A stretch of 32,883 nucleotides of DNA from Saprospiraceae bacterium (GTDB taxonomy: Bacteria > Bacteroidota > Bacteroidia > Chitinophagales > Saprospiraceae): contig WFYJ01000025.1 of the NCBI GenBank assembly GCA_015490175.1, positions 1-32,883 on the forward strand, written 5' to 3'. Positions within the stretch are counted from its first letter, which is position 1. Every line of letters starts with the position of its first letter. The notes below the pieces were generated by a model. The model saw nothing but the letters and a program-made list of their open reading frames with translations, was not told the origin of the DNA and ran no database searches. The translations under genes were made by a program, and so were the position numbers. Shown in pieces: positions 6,973-16,063 of the stretch.

Positions 6973-9861
6973 TCATCTCAGATACGAGCTGGGCAGCCTG
7001 CCATAAGCCTTTGTGAAGTTGCGCGAAAAGGTGCGTACGTCGGCGAAGCCCGCCTCTGCCGCAACCTTACTGACCGTATTGAATACCCTGCCAATCAGCA
7101 ATTCCCTTGCACGCGCCAGTCGCACGGCCGTGATGTATTGTTTGGGTGAAAGGCCCGTCAGGCGTTTCACCTTTCGGAAAAGAGTAGCCTCACTCATATT
7201 GAACTGCTCACACAAATAGGAAACGCAGAGAAGGTCGTTTTTCAGATTATCCTTCACAAACTGCTCAAAATCTTCGAGCCATTCCATGTCCTCCTGGCTC
7301 ATGGCGAGTCGCTCAACTGATTGGCCGTTTTCCTCACCAGAACCGGATGCCTGATGCATTCGTTGCAGCAGATTGTGAATGGTCACCTTCAGTTCCTCTG
7401 CCATGAAGGGTTTGGTGATATAGCTGTCCACCCCGATGCGTAGCGCCCGCAGGCGATCTTCGCTTTCTTTTTTTGCGGTAAGCATGATCACAGGGATATG
7501 CCTGAAATGATCTTGACGCTTCAACCACTTCAGCAACTGGTATCCATCCATTTCCGGCATCAGCACGTCAGAAAGGACCAGGTCACAGCGGTTCCCATGC
7601 TCCAGCCATTGTATTGCTTCTTTTCCATTGCTTACGGCATGCAAGGCATAGGTATCACCCAGAAGTATGTTCAGATAATCCTGCAGTTCTTTGCTGTCCT
7701 CCACTACCAGGATGGCCTGCTTCCCCGCCATCCTGTTGGATGGGCGGGGCATCTGCTCCTTTCCGGGATTCACTTTTTGTTCGAAGAATCCCTCCGAGGA
7801 ACCTTCCTCTGAAATGTGCTCTGCAGCCGCTACGGGCAAGCGTACAATGAAGGTAGTAGTTTTGCCCGGCTCACTCTTGACTTCGATGTCGCCACCCATG
7901 AGTTCCACATAGGCCTTGCAGATGGCCAACCCGATTCCGACCCCTCGGACGCTGCGCACGGCGGCATCAGGGATGCGGTAAAAGCGGTCAAAGATGGCCT
8001 GGAGCTGGTCTTGCGGAATCCCTTTCCCTTCATTGGTCACCTGGAGATGGATGGCATCTTCGGCACAAAAGAGTTTGACTTGGACCCTTCCGCCATGTGG
8101 TGTGTACTTGGCGGCATTGCCCAGGAGATTGCGGAAGATGACGTGAAACTTTTCCTTGTCGAGGCGTACGAGCAAATCTCTGGGCACCTCAGCCTGCATG
8201 ATGGCTTCGATCCCCTTCGAGCTGAAAATGGAGTCAAACTGCGCCATCAGCTGTTGCACCCAGGGCCTGAAGTGTACCCAGGACTCTTCGAGCGCTACCT
8301 TGTCCATTCCCAACTTCCGCACTTCCAGAATGCCCTCGGCCATATCCGCGACCTGCTTGCCTGCACCAAGCGCCGTGACGATCAGTTGTTGCTCGTCTTT
8401 CGACAAATCCTTCCTTTTCGACAGCACTTCCAGGGCACCCAGAATTACGGTAAGTGGCGTACGCAATTCATGGCTGATGTTGTAAAAAAATTCGTCTCTC
8501 TTCTCCGAAATATTTTTCAGCTTCCTGGCCTGGTCCTCGATCAATCGGTTCTGTGTTTCGAGGTCTTTGTTTTTCTTTCGCAACATCCAGAATGCCCCCA
8601 GCAAGACCAGGCCAAGAAGCGACGTCAGGAAAAGCAGGAAGAACATCCACTGCCGGCGCTCGCCTTCTATCTGCAGGGCCAACTGCTGATTTTTATTCTC
8701 GATGGCCAGCCGGTCGCGTTCCCTTTCCAGCAGGTAGTTTTCGATGGAAAAGTCGGAAAAGCGATCCGACCACTCGATCTGCGCCTCGTACATTTTCCTC
8801 TGTGCTTCGAGCGCCAGAGGATAATTCCCCTTTTCAAGGGCCCACCTGTACTGAGCCTTGTAGCCTGTGGCCAGCAAGTTGGGCAATCCCAATTGGCGAG
8901 CAATCGCCATGCCTTCCTCCCACCTGTTCCGGGCCTGGACCTCCTCCCCTGTGCGCCAGAGCACTTCGGCCAGGGAAAGCCGCACCGAGGCCTGTGTCCA
9001 CGGGTCGGGAAAGGCTCTCGCGGCCTCCCACGCCCGCTCATACCAGTCAATGGCCGGCCGGTAATTCCGCTTCTTCTCCTGGAGATACCCCTGTAACAGG
9101 AACCACCTGTCCAATGTACTGGAATCCTGAAGCTGGAAATGCCCTTCCAGCGATTTGGCCTCAATCAACCGGGGGAGATAGACTTCCAACAGGGCCACAC
9201 TATCCATGCTCGCAAGGAGGCCCAACAAGTTCACGTAATACCGCTCTTTATCCTCCTCATTCATCAACCTGTCGACGCGTTTGAGGCGGTCCCCGATCAA
9301 TTCGTTCCAGTCAGGTTCATGCTTGATTTGATCCGGCCACGAAAACAGCTCGGCCATCAACAAACGGGTGCTATCACCGGCTTCGGAGAAGTGAGCAATC
9401 GCCTCGTCCAGGTTGTATCGGGCAAGCTTCCGGTAACCGAGGGCTTCATAGAATCTGAAGTTGTTCAAACGGCCATTGCCTGCAACAACCAGGTCTCCGT
9501 CTTTGATGGCCAGCTCTACGATCCGGTCATTGACCTGAATGGCCTTGAACAGGGCGAATTGCTCTTCCAGATAGTCCGAAAGCCAAAACAGGTGCACAGA
9601 CTGGCAGGCAGCATCGTGGTCGCAATGGCCTTTGATGAGTTGGAAAGCCCAGGCAAGGGAGGAGTCGCCTTCATTTGCCTGAAGCCCGATTTCGATGATT
9701 TGCCGGATCTCGCACGAATCGACATCGTATTGGGCAGACTGAGACTGGACGGTAACGGGCAAAAAACACAAGATCGCTGCCATTAATCCTGACAGGAAAG
9801 ACGGCTCTTCAAGCAAAGTCTTGATTTTCCCAGAGTTCATTCCCAACATTTCTCCCTTCAT
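6973..9861 (-). CDS. Hybrid two-component system protein: TPR-like sensor, histidine kinase, receiver, AraC-type regulator
   Basis: This 962-aa protein puts a whole signalling pathway in one chain. A signal peptide or first membrane segment (about residues 25-42) leads to a periplasmic helical region (about 45-395) of TPR-like repeats. A transmembrane helix follows (about 400-420), then a coiled coil, a HisKA domain with the phospho-accepting His in NISHELRTPL (about 463), a HATPase domain (N-box NLLGNAAKYT, G-boxes GKGIPQ and GVGIGLAI), a receiver domain (phospho-acceptor Asp in LSDVLMPEMDG, conserved Lys in TKPF) and a C-terminal AraC helix-turn-helix ending in YGRLPSSYLR. The usual Bacteroides HTCS beta-propeller sensor is replaced by the TPR-like region. 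In-frame ATGs at 9861, 9849 and 9840 are all possible starts; the upstream TTG at 9873 is less likely. No obvious target operon is adjacent. Confidence 0.88.
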   Translation of the reverse strand: MKGEMLGMNSGKIKTLLEEPSFLSGLMAAILCFLPVTVQSQSAQYDVDSCEIRQIIEIGLQANEGDSSLAWAFQLIKGHCDHDAACQSVHLFWLSDYLEEQFALFKAIQVNDRIVELAIKDGDLVVAGNGRLNNFRFYEALGYRKLARYNLDEAIAHFSEAGDSTRLLMAELFSWPDQIKHEPDWNELIGDRLKRVDRLMNEEDKERYYVNLLGLLASMDSVALLEVYLPRLIEAKSLEGHFQLQDSSTLDRWFLLQGYLQEKKRNYRPAIDWYERAWEAARAFPDPWTQASVRLSLAEVLWRTGEEVQARNRWEEGMAIARQLGLPNLLATGYKAQYRWALEKGNYPLALEAQRKMYEAQIEWSDRFSDFSIENYLLERERDRLAIENKNQQLALQIEGERRQWMFFLLFLTSLLGLVLLGAFWMLRKKNKDLETQNRLIEDQARKLKNISEKRDEFFYNISHELRTPLTVILGALEVLSKRKDLSKDEQQLIVTALGAGKQVADMAEGILEVRKLGMDKVALEESWVHFRPWVQQLMAQFDSIFSSKGIEAIMQAEVPRDLLVRLDKEKFHVIFRNLLGNAAKYTPHGGRVQVKLFCAEDAIHLQVTNEGKGIPQDQLQAIFDRFYRIPDAAVRSVRGVGIGLAICKAYVELMGGDIEVKSEPGKTTTFIVRLPVAAAEHISEEGSSEGFFEQKVNPGKEQMPRPSNRMAGKQAILVVEDSKELQDYLNILLGDTYALHAVSNGKEAIQWLEHGNRCDLVLSDVLMPEMDGYQLLKWLKRQDHFRHIPVIMLTAKKESEDRLRALRIGVDSYITKPFMAEELKVTIHNLLQRMHQASGSGEENGQSVERLAMSQEDMEWLEDFEQFVKDNLKNDLLCVSYLCEQFNMSEATLFRKVKRLTGLSPKQYITAVRLARARELLIGRVFNTVSKVAAEAGFADVRTFSRNFTKAYGRLPSSYLR

Positions 9862-10121
9862 CTCCCCTGCCAACAGGAAGGAACGAATACAGTTTTTCCA
9901 AGAATCTGCCGCTGTGAAGGCCTTTTCGCAAAATGCTGCTTCCCTGGCCGCACTCCGCTATTGTGCAGCAAGATTATCACTGGTGGGCCATTTTCCCGGA
10001 ACCAATGAAGGCGATTCCACCTCATCATTCTCATCATTAGGGACCCCATCCAAAGTACATCTCTCTTAGCTCGATGCACTTGCCTGCAAGATCGACAGAA
10101 AATATCAGGTGGTGCCGGCTC

Positions 10122-12257
10122 TCAACTCACTTTTGCGCCATTGTCCACGCCTTGATCAGCAGGCTGCACGAAAACGAGCCGCCCGTTTTTGTCTTCTGCC
10201 ATCAGGATCATGCCCTGCGAAAGGATGCCGCGCAGCTTGCGCGGTGCGAGGTTGGCCAATACCAGCACCTTCTGCCCGACCACCTGCTCCGGTTCGTACT
10301 GGTGGGCAATACCCGAAACGATGGTTCGCTGCTCCAGGCCCAGGTCCACCTGCAGCTTCATGAGCTTGTCGGTTTTGGGCACGCGTTCGGCGGCAAGGAT
10401 GGTACCCACGCGGATGTCCAGCCTGGCAAAGTCGTCGTAGTTGATCTGGTCGGCGATGGGCGGAAAGGCCGGTGCCTGGTTTTTCGTTTCCACCTCCAGC
10501 ACGGCCTGCAACTTCGCCTTCTGCCTTTCGATGATCTTCAGTCGGCTGTCGTCGCGCCGGTCCACAATTTTGGCAAAGAGGATCTCCGGCTTGCCAATTC
10601 GATGGCCTTCCGGCAAAAGCGGTTTGCCCTCCTTGAGGGAGGCCATCGCTTTGCTCCAGTCGCCGCGTGCCCATGCGCCCATGCCGAGCAACTTGCGCAA
10701 ACGCGCCGCACTGAAAGGAATGAAGGGTTCGGCCAGATAGCCGAGCAAGGCCGCAATCTGCAAGGCTGCCCCCATCACCTGAGCAATGCGCGGGTCTTCG
10801 GGATTGGCCTTGTACAATGCCCATGGCGCCTGTTCCTGCAAGAACTGGTTGCCCCAGGTGGACACCTCCATGAAGAGCAGCGCGGCATTTTTCAGGTTGA
10901 AATCCTCTATTTCGGCAGCCCATTTTTCCGCAAGGGCGACTACCGGAGCGAGGGTTTCCTTCAAATCGTTGCCCAAGGAAGGCACCACCCCACCGAAGTA
11001 CTTGTTGGTAAGCACCACGACGCGATTGATGAAGTTGCCCAGGTTGTCGGCCAGCTCCTTGTCGTGAAATTCGACGAAGTCGTCCCACTTGAAATCGCTG
11101 TCGCGGTTCTCGGGCAGATTGCGGGCCAGCGCCCAGCGCAGGGCGTCTTCCTTGTTGGGAAAATCCTTGAACTCCTCGAGGTACTCGTGCTGCTCGATGC
11201 CCCAGCCCCGCGACTTGGAAAACTTGTTGCCCTCGAAGTTGAGGAACTGGTTGGCCGGCACATTGACCGGCAGGGCGTATTCGCCATGGGCCTTGAGCAT
11301 GGCCGGAAAGACGATACAGTGGAACACGATGTTGTCCTTGCCGATAAAGTGAATGAGCTGCACGTCCTCGCCTTTCCACCAGCGCTCCCAGTCGTCGCCC
11401 TGATCCATTGCCCACTGGCGCGTAGCCGAGATATAGCCGATGGGGGCGTCGAACCAGACGTAGAGCACTTTGCCCTCGGCATCGGGCAGCGGCACGGGCA
11501 CGCCCCAGTCCAGATCGCGCGTGATGGCGCGCGGCTGCAGCCCCTGGTCGAGCCACGACATGCACTGGCCGATGACGTGCTTGCGCCATTTGGCCGGATC
11601 GTGGTGCGGCTTGCCGTCGAGCACGCCCTTGCCGATCCATTCGCGCAGCCAGCCCTCGTGGCGATTCAGTCGGAAGTACCAGTGCTTCGTTTGCCGCAAC
11701 ACGGGCGGCTTGCCGCTCAGCACCGAACGCGGCTCGATGAGCTCGAGTGGTGAGAGTGCCGAACCGCACTTTTCGCACTGGTCGCCGTAAGCCTCCTCGT
11801 AGCCACATCTGGGGCAGGTGCCCACGATGTAGCGGTCGGCCAGAAACTGCCGGTATTCCTCGTCGTAGTATTGTTCGGTGACGCGCTCCTCGAACTGGTC
11901 GCCTCGCTCGTAGAGCTTCAGGAAAAACTGCTGCGCCGTTTCGCGATGCAGCGGAGCGGATGTGCGGTGATAGATGTCAAAAGAAATGCCGAGCCGCTCG
12001 AAAGTGCGCTTGTTCAGCTCGTGGTATTTGTCGATGATCTCGCGCGGCGACACCCCTTCTTTCTTGGCGCGCATGGTGATGGCCGCGCCATGCTCGTCGG
12101 ACCCGCAGACGAACAGCACCTCCTCGCCCTTCATGCGCAGGTAGCGCACGTAGATGTCGGCAGGCAGGTACGCTCCGGCCAGGTGGCCCAAGTGGAGGGC
12201 GCCATTGGCATAGGGGAGCGCGGAGGTCACCATATATCGCTTCTTCGATTGGCTCAT
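10122..12257 (-). CDS. metG: Methionyl-tRNA synthetase
   Basis: This 711-aa cytoplasmic enzyme charges tRNA-Met with methionine. The class I signature HLGH is at residues 22-25 after PYANG and the KMSKS-type loop is KFSKS (345-349). A zinc knuckle is formed by C148, C151, C161 and C164. The anticodon-binding region FIGKDNI...WVSTWGNQF-like helices precede a C-terminal EMAP-II-type tRNA-binding domain (about 605-711, with DFARLDIRVGTI). The start ATG at 12257 gives MSQSKKRYMVTSALPYANG; the open frame continues upstream but has no family similarity there. The cupin gene lies 94 bp upstream on the same strand. Confidence 0.97.
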   Translation of the reverse strand: MSQSKKRYMVTSALPYANGALHLGHLAGAYLPADIYVRYLRMKGEEVLFVCGSDEHGAAITMRAKKEGVSPREIIDKYHELNKRTFERLGISFDIYHRTSAPLHRETAQQFFLKLYERGDQFEERVTEQYYDEEYRQFLADRYIVGTCPRCGYEEAYGDQCEKCGSALSPLELIEPRSVLSGKPPVLRQTKHWYFRLNRHEGWLREWIGKGVLDGKPHHDPAKWRKHVIGQCMSWLDQGLQPRAITRDLDWGVPVPLPDAEGKVLYVWFDAPIGYISATRQWAMDQGDDWERWWKGEDVQLIHFIGKDNIVFHCIVFPAMLKAHGEYALPVNVPANQFLNFEGNKFSKSRGWGIEQHEYLEEFKDFPNKEDALRWALARNLPENRDSDFKWDDFVEFHDKELADNLGNFINRVVVLTNKYFGGVVPSLGNDLKETLAPVVALAEKWAAEIEDFNLKNAALLFMEVSTWGNQFLQEQAPWALYKANPEDPRIAQVMGAALQIAALLGYLAEPFIPFSAARLRKLLGMGAWARGDWSKAMASLKEGKPLLPEGHRIGKPEILFAKIVDRRDDSRLKIIERQKAKLQAVLEVETKNQAPAFPPIADQINYDDFARLDIRVGTILAAERVPKTDKLMKLQVDLGLEQRTIVSGIAHQYEPEQVVGQKVLVLANLAPRKLRGILSQGMILMAEDKNGRLVFVQPADQGVDNGAKVS

Positions 12258-12303
12258 GTCGGCACTCTGTTTTTTTCGCCTTTCGGCAAATGGGAAAGCG
12301 GCG

Positions 12304-12311
12304 CGAAAATA
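12304..12311 (-). promoter_or_regulatory. Candidate -7 promoter element for metG
   Basis: The minus strand reads TATTTTCG followed by CGCC, one mismatch from TAnnTTTG, 46 bp upstream of the metG ATG. Between the box and the gene lies a copy of the GCCTTTCGGC hairpin word (12278-12287), which would fall in the mRNA leader. No -33 box is evident. Confidence 0.35.
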
Positions 12312-12351
12312 GCCAAATGACGCGACTCTGGCCCTGGCCCCGGTTTGGACA

Positions 12352-12729
12352 TCATCGCCCTTCCCCATCGAAGATAACTTCGTCCTCGGCCTTCCAGGGC
12401 GGCCCCACCACCGCCCAGAACTCGAGGGGCTCGTCGCCCCGCTGTTCGACCCACTGGCGGGCTCCCTTGGGAATGAGTACCAGATCGCCCGGGCCGATGG
12501 GTTCGGCTTCGTCGCCGATGTGCATGAGTCCATGCCCGCGAATGACGAGATAAACCTCGTCGCGCCGGCGCAATACGTGGGGCAGCGATCGCTCGCCGGG
12601 CAGCAAGCGCGCATGGGCCACGCTGAAGGTCAGATCCAGGCCCTCGCGTTCGGGATGCAACACCTCGCGCAACAGCGTGCCATCGCCTGCCCGGAAAGCT
12701 GCACCCGCATCCTTGTTTTTCCTGATCAT
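12352..12729 (-). CDS. Small single-domain cupin protein
   Basis: This 125-aa protein is almost entirely one cupin barrel. The first cupin motif is recognisable in the stretch from GERSLPH to RGHG (45-67), with His51 and Glu58, and the second in GDLVLIPKGARQWVE (81-95). The usual HxH pair of motif 1 is reduced to one histidine, and the motif 2 histidine is replaced by Gln92, so metal binding is doubtful. Relatives include mannose-6-phosphate-isomerase-type cupins, and binding of a small ligand or sugar is more likely than a metal-dependent oxygenase reaction. The start chosen is the ATG at 12729; an in-frame ATG at 12801 would overlap the M1 peptidase gene. It lies between that gene (68-bp gap) and metG. 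Confidence 0.78.
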   Translation of the reverse strand: MIRKNKDAGAAFRAGDGTLLREVLHPEREGLDLTFSVAHARLLPGERSLPHVLRRRDEVYLVIRGHGLMHIGDEAEPIGPGDLVLIPKGARQWVEQRGDEPLEFWAVVGPPWKAEDEVIFDGEGR

Positions 12730-12745
12730 AAGCCGCTTCGTTGCA

Positions 12746-12764
12746 TTTTTGCGAAAAGCAAAAA
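12746..12764. repeat. Hairpin with GAAAA loop between peptidase and cupin genes
   Basis: The 7-bp stem TTTTTGC/GCAAAAA around GAAAA lies between the M1 peptidase stop and the cupin start. It belongs to the TTGC-GAAA-GCAA family described at 27468-27485. It could act as a weak terminator or a leader hairpin; nothing decides between these. Confidence 0.5.
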
Positions 12765-12797
12765 GGAGGGGTTGCCCCCTCCATCTGCAGTCGCGGA

Positions 12798-14678
12798 TCA
12801 TTTCTTCCGATCCGGCTTTTCCCAGACGTTGTTCAGCAGATTCACGTCGGCCAGGCGACGCGACGGGTCGATCTCGATGCGCTCGACATGCTTGAGCTTG
12901 ACGCCTTCGAGCACCAGCTCATAGGTCGGATTGACCCAGGGCCAGTCGTCGGCCACGCGGAAGTCCATGTCGGCAAATTCCTGTGGTTTGGCGCCCCGCA
13001 TGATGCGCAGCGGAATGGTCACCAACTCCTTGCGGCCTTTCCTGTAAGTGATCACCACATCGACGGGCATGGGCATCTTGCCCACGCGTTCGAGCGTGAC
13101 GGTCACCTGCTTTTTGCCGGAAGGCGCCACCTCCTTGATGCCGTAGTCGATCGTATGGGTGCTGTGGATCCAGTACTGAAGGTACCAGTCGAGTACCATT
13201 TTGCTGTTTTTCTCCGCGATGCGGAGGAAGTCCTCGTCGTTCGGATGGCGGAACTTCCAGGTGTCGAAGTAGTCGAGCATGATGCGGTCGAAGGCCTCCT
13301 TGCCCACGATGTACTGCAACTGATGCAGAAAGATGGCGCCTTTCACATACGAGCCGATGCCGTAGGCGCGGTTGGTCTGGAAGTGGTCGGCATGGGTGCA
13401 GAGCGGCTCCTCCTGTCCCGAGAGGGCAAAGCGCGTGTAGGTTTGATAGTCGCCCAGATGCGGGTTGTCGGAGGGCTCGCCCGGCAGGATGCCTTCGCGG
13501 CGCAGCCAGTTCATCACCTCGGCCGAGGCATAGCTGGTAAAGCCCTCATCCATCCAGGCATAGAGGCTTTCGTTGGTGGCCAGCACGCCCTGATACCACG
13601 AATGCATCAGCTCGTGCACGCTCACGCCCACCAAGCTGCCCAGGTTGCGCTCGCCGGTGATGAGCGTGGCCATGGGGTACTCCATGCCGCCGTCGCCGCC
13701 CTGGATGAAGGAATACTGCGGATAGGGATACTGGCCATAGTGTGCGTTGATAAAGTCGAACGCCCGGTCCATGATTTCGGGCAGCCTGGCCCAGTTTTCC
13801 CGCGTGCGCTCGTTTTCCTGATAGAAGAAGTGCAGCACGGTGCCGTCCTTGCGCGTACGCGTGACGTGCTTGTAGTCCGGATCGGCCGCCCACACGAAAT
13901 CGTGCACGTTTTCGGCCTTGAAATGCCAGGTGAGCTTGTCACCGGCCGGGCGTTGGGGCTGTTGGCCTTCCGGCAAATAGCCATAGCCGATCTGTTCCGG
14001 ATTTTGCAATACACCCGTAGCACCGATGATGTAATCTTTGTCGATGTGGATGGTCACGTCGAAGTCGCCCCACACGCCGTAAAACTCGCGCCCGATGTAG
14101 GGTTCGGGATGCCAGCCCTGATAGTCGTATTCGCACAGCTTGGGATACCACTGCGACATGGAATAGGCGATGCCTTCGGCGTTGTCGCGTCCCGAGCGCC
14201 GGATCTGCAAGGGCACCTGGCCCCAGAACTCCATCTCGAACACCACCGACTGGCCCGGCGCAATGGGCTCGGGCAGTTGCGCTTCGAGGATGGTGCCGGC
14301 TTCTTCGTACTGCACGGGCCGGCCGTTCATGGTGAGCGACCGGACGTGCAGGTGCCCTTCCTCTTCGGGTTTCAGCTTGCTGATGCGATCGCCTACCCTG
14401 CGGTCGGGATCAGGAAGGGTGCGGCTGCGCACATCCATCATGCTGCCCGGCTGAAAGGCATTGAAATACAGGTGCCAGTAGGCCCTGTCGAGATAGTCCG
14501 GACTGTTGTTGTGGTACACCAGCCGTTGGGTGCCCGTAAACTGGTGCTTGCTCAGGTCGAAGTCTACGTCCATCGTGTACTCCACGCGCTGCTGCCAGCG
14601 CTGTGTCTGCGCCTGGGCAGAAATGACAAAGGCGCTCAGTAGCGCCATCCAGATCAATTGCTTCATGGGGGATTTCAT
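12798..14678 (-). CDS. Exported M1-family zinc metallopeptidase
   Basis: This 626-aa gluzincin has an N-terminal signal peptide (about residues 1-23, cleavage near AQAQ) and should act in the periplasm or at the outer membrane. The zinc site is complete: HELMH with His355, Glu356 and His359, then Glu378 after exactly 18 residues. The substrate-anchoring exopeptidase motif is GGMEYP (330-335) in place of GAMEN. The beta-sandwich N-domain precedes the catalytic domain. M1 enzymes trim N-terminal residues from peptides, and many Bacteroidota carry such exported forms. Two starts are possible: ATG at 14678 (MKSPMKQLIW) or at 14666 (MKQLIW), the second giving a more typical signal peptide. A 16-bp perfect palindrome overlapping a -7 box lies directly upstream. 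Confidence 0.92.
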   Translation of the reverse strand: MKSPMKQLIWMALLSAFVISAQAQTQRWQQRVEYTMDVDFDLSKHQFTGTQRLVYHNNSPDYLDRAYWHLYFNAFQPGSMMDVRSRTLPDPDRRVGDRISKLKPEEEGHLHVRSLTMNGRPVQYEEAGTILEAQLPEPIAPGQSVVFEMEFWGQVPLQIRRSGRDNAEGIAYSMSQWYPKLCEYDYQGWHPEPYIGREFYGVWGDFDVTIHIDKDYIIGATGVLQNPEQIGYGYLPEGQQPQRPAGDKLTWHFKAENVHDFVWAADPDYKHVTRTRKDGTVLHFFYQENERTRENWARLPEIMDRAFDFINAHYGQYPYPQYSFIQGGDGGMEYPMATLITGERNLGSLVGVSVHELMHSWYQGVLATNESLYAWMDEGFTSYASAEVMNWLRREGILPGEPSDNPHLGDYQTYTRFALSGQEEPLCTHADHFQTNRAYGIGSYVKGAIFLHQLQYIVGKEAFDRIMLDYFDTWKFRHPNDEDFLRIAEKNSKMVLDWYLQYWIHSTHTIDYGIKEVAPSGKKQVTVTLERVGKMPMPVDVVITYRKGRKELVTIPLRIMRGAKPQEFADMDFRVADDWPWVNPTYELVLEGVKLKHVERIEIDPSRRLADVNLLNNVWEKPDRKK

Positions 14679-14680
14679 TT

Positions 14681-14700
14681 TTTGGCTCGAGCCAAAGATA
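14681..14700 (-). promoter_or_regulatory. -7 promoter element overlapped by a 16-bp palindrome, upstream of the M1 peptidase
   Basis: The minus strand reads TATCTTTG (14693-14700), an exact TAnnTTTG match, and it runs into the perfect palindrome TTTGGCTCGAGCCAAA (14681-14696). Transcription would begin inside or just after the palindrome. The site could be a repressor operator over the start of transcription, or a 5' hairpin that protects the mRNA. Confidence 0.5.
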
Positions 14701-14742
14701 GGTCACGTCGTAGGGAATCTGGGAGCCGGGCTGGAATTGGGC

Positions 14743-14777
14743 GAGGAGAGAAGAGTGAGGAGAGAGGAGAGAGGAGT
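14743..14777. repeat. Purine-rich GAGGAGA simple-sequence tract
   Basis: A run of GAGGAGAGA-like units lies between the M1 peptidase and the beta-barrel gene. Its complement resembles the CACTCCTCTCTCCTC tract at 4045-4055 and the CTCCATCTCTCCATCTC module at 24026-24042, so it is probably another fragment of the shared intergenic repeat. Confidence 0.6.
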
Positions 14778-14854
14778 GTCCCCTCCTGAACTGGTTGCAG
14801 GATTTCGCCAATCTCTCTATGAGAAAAGCATTGCGTGTCGCTGCGGCCTTGCGT

Positions 14855-14869
14855 AAGGCCCTGGGCCTT
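14855..14869 (-). terminator. Possible terminator hairpin after the beta-barrel gene
   Basis: AAGGCCCTGGGCCTT forms a stem of six to seven base pairs starting 10 bp beyond the stop codon of the beta-barrel gene, the last gene of the export locus. No T-run follows on the minus strand, so the terminator reading is weak. Confidence 0.3.
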
Positions 14870-14878
14870 CTCCCTTTT

Positions 14879-16063
14879 TCAGAACGCCACTTTCACCCGC
14901 ATGAACAGGGCCTTTAGCGGAAGCTGGTAGGCTTTGTTCTGGCGTGCGGCCTGTAACTGCCCGGTGAGGTAGAGATCCCAGTTGTCGGCAATGGAAAGGG
15001 TGAGGGAAGGGTTGATGAAGGTGGAATGGCTCTTGCCCGGACTGTAGATGAGGGCCAGGCTGACGTTGAGCAGCGGCGTGAACGGATAAGCCCCCATCGC
15101 GAACACGGCATATCGAAACGGCCAGAGGTTCTTTGCCGAAGGCTGGTAGGTGAACAGGTCGGTGAGGCCTTCCGTGGTGCCCGTGCTGGTGTAGAGCAAG
15201 CCGGTGTTGAGGTAAAAGGAATTGTCCCACATGTAGTCCAGCCCCACGGTGGCCGCCAGGTTGAATCGGGCCGAGTCGGCCTCGGGGTTGTAAAAGGCCG
15301 TCAGCTCACCCTTGAAGCCGGCGTCCTTGATGCTGCCGGCCCAGCCGCCGCCCAGCACCCAGTCGGCGCGCATCTTGCCGGCAATGATCTGGAAGTCGTA
15401 TTCGTGCGCATTGAAACCATAGAGCGCAGCAATGACTGCTTCGTCGAGGCGGTCGGCCAACTTGATGGCCAGCTCGGCACGCGAGGCAAAGCCCAGCCAG
15501 TACTGCACGCGCAGGGCGTCGCTGCCGGGGCGCTCTTCGTAGTCGAAGTCGATGAATGAGAAAGCGTTGAACAGGTCGTTGGGGTTCCACACGGTGCTGA
15601 TACCCCAGTTGATGCGCTGGCGCCCCAGGCTGATCTCCCAGTGGCCACTCGTCCAGGTGCCGTACAGGCGGTCGAGGGTCGAATGGATGGCCACCCCTTT
15701 GGCGGAAGCCTTGCCCCGGCTCAGATCGAAGAAGTCGTCGTTGGTCTGCAGCTCGATAAACTGATCGCCAAAGAGACGCACCTGGTCGCCCCAGAAAAGG
15801 CGATTGCGCCATTCCACGTGCAGGGTGAAGTGGTCCGAGCCGTACCAGGCCAGGTTGAGGCGCTGGTGGATGAGGTTGTCGTACAGACTGGTTTCGAAAG
15901 GGAACAGCGGCGGCAAGGGACTGATGAAAAAGGCCGACTGCAGGCTTTTGACGTAGCCCGAAGCCTGCCAGCGCGCAAAAGGCTTGCGGACAGGCGTCTC
16001 CTGCGCCTGCAGGAGCGCCAGAGGGAAGAGCACCAGAGCCAGACTACCGATCAAACGTCTCAT
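14879..16063 (-). CDS. Predicted outer-membrane beta-barrel protein of the ABC export locus
   Basis: This 394-aa protein has a signal peptide (residues 1-20, cleavage after LLQA, mature start QETPV), many short amphipathic strands rich in Tyr, Trp and Phe, and a C-terminal Phe (MRVKVAF), the usual signature of an outer-membrane barrel. A central segment reading GRQRINWG, then [25 protein letters not shown] in part, is the most distinctive stretch; I recognise it as typical of uncharacterised Bacteroidota porin-like proteins but cannot name the family. The start ATG at 16063 lies inside the last codons of the ATPase gene (20-bp overlap), so the two are translationally coupled. This places the protein as the outer-membrane end of the carrier/ABC system encoded upstream. 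Confidence 0.75.
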   Translation of the reverse strand: MRRLIGSLALVLFPLALLQAQETPVRKPFARWQASGYVKSLQSAFFISPLPPLFPFETSLYDNLIHQRLNLAWYGSDHFTLHVEWRNRLFWGDQVRLFGDQFIELQTNDDFFDLSRGKASAKGVAIHSTLDRLYGTWTSGHWEISLGRQRINWGISTVWNPNDLFNAFSFIDFDYEERPGSDALRVQYWLGFASRAELAIKLADRLDEAVIAALYGFNAHEYDFQIIAGKMRADWVLGGGWAGSIKDAGFKGELTAFYNPEADSARFNLAATVGLDYMWDNSFYLNTGLLYTSTGTTEGLTDLFTYQPSAKNLWPFRYAVFAMGAYPFTPLLNVSLALIYSPGKSHSTFINPSLTLSIADNWDLYLTGQLQAARQNKAYQLPLKALFMRVKVAF

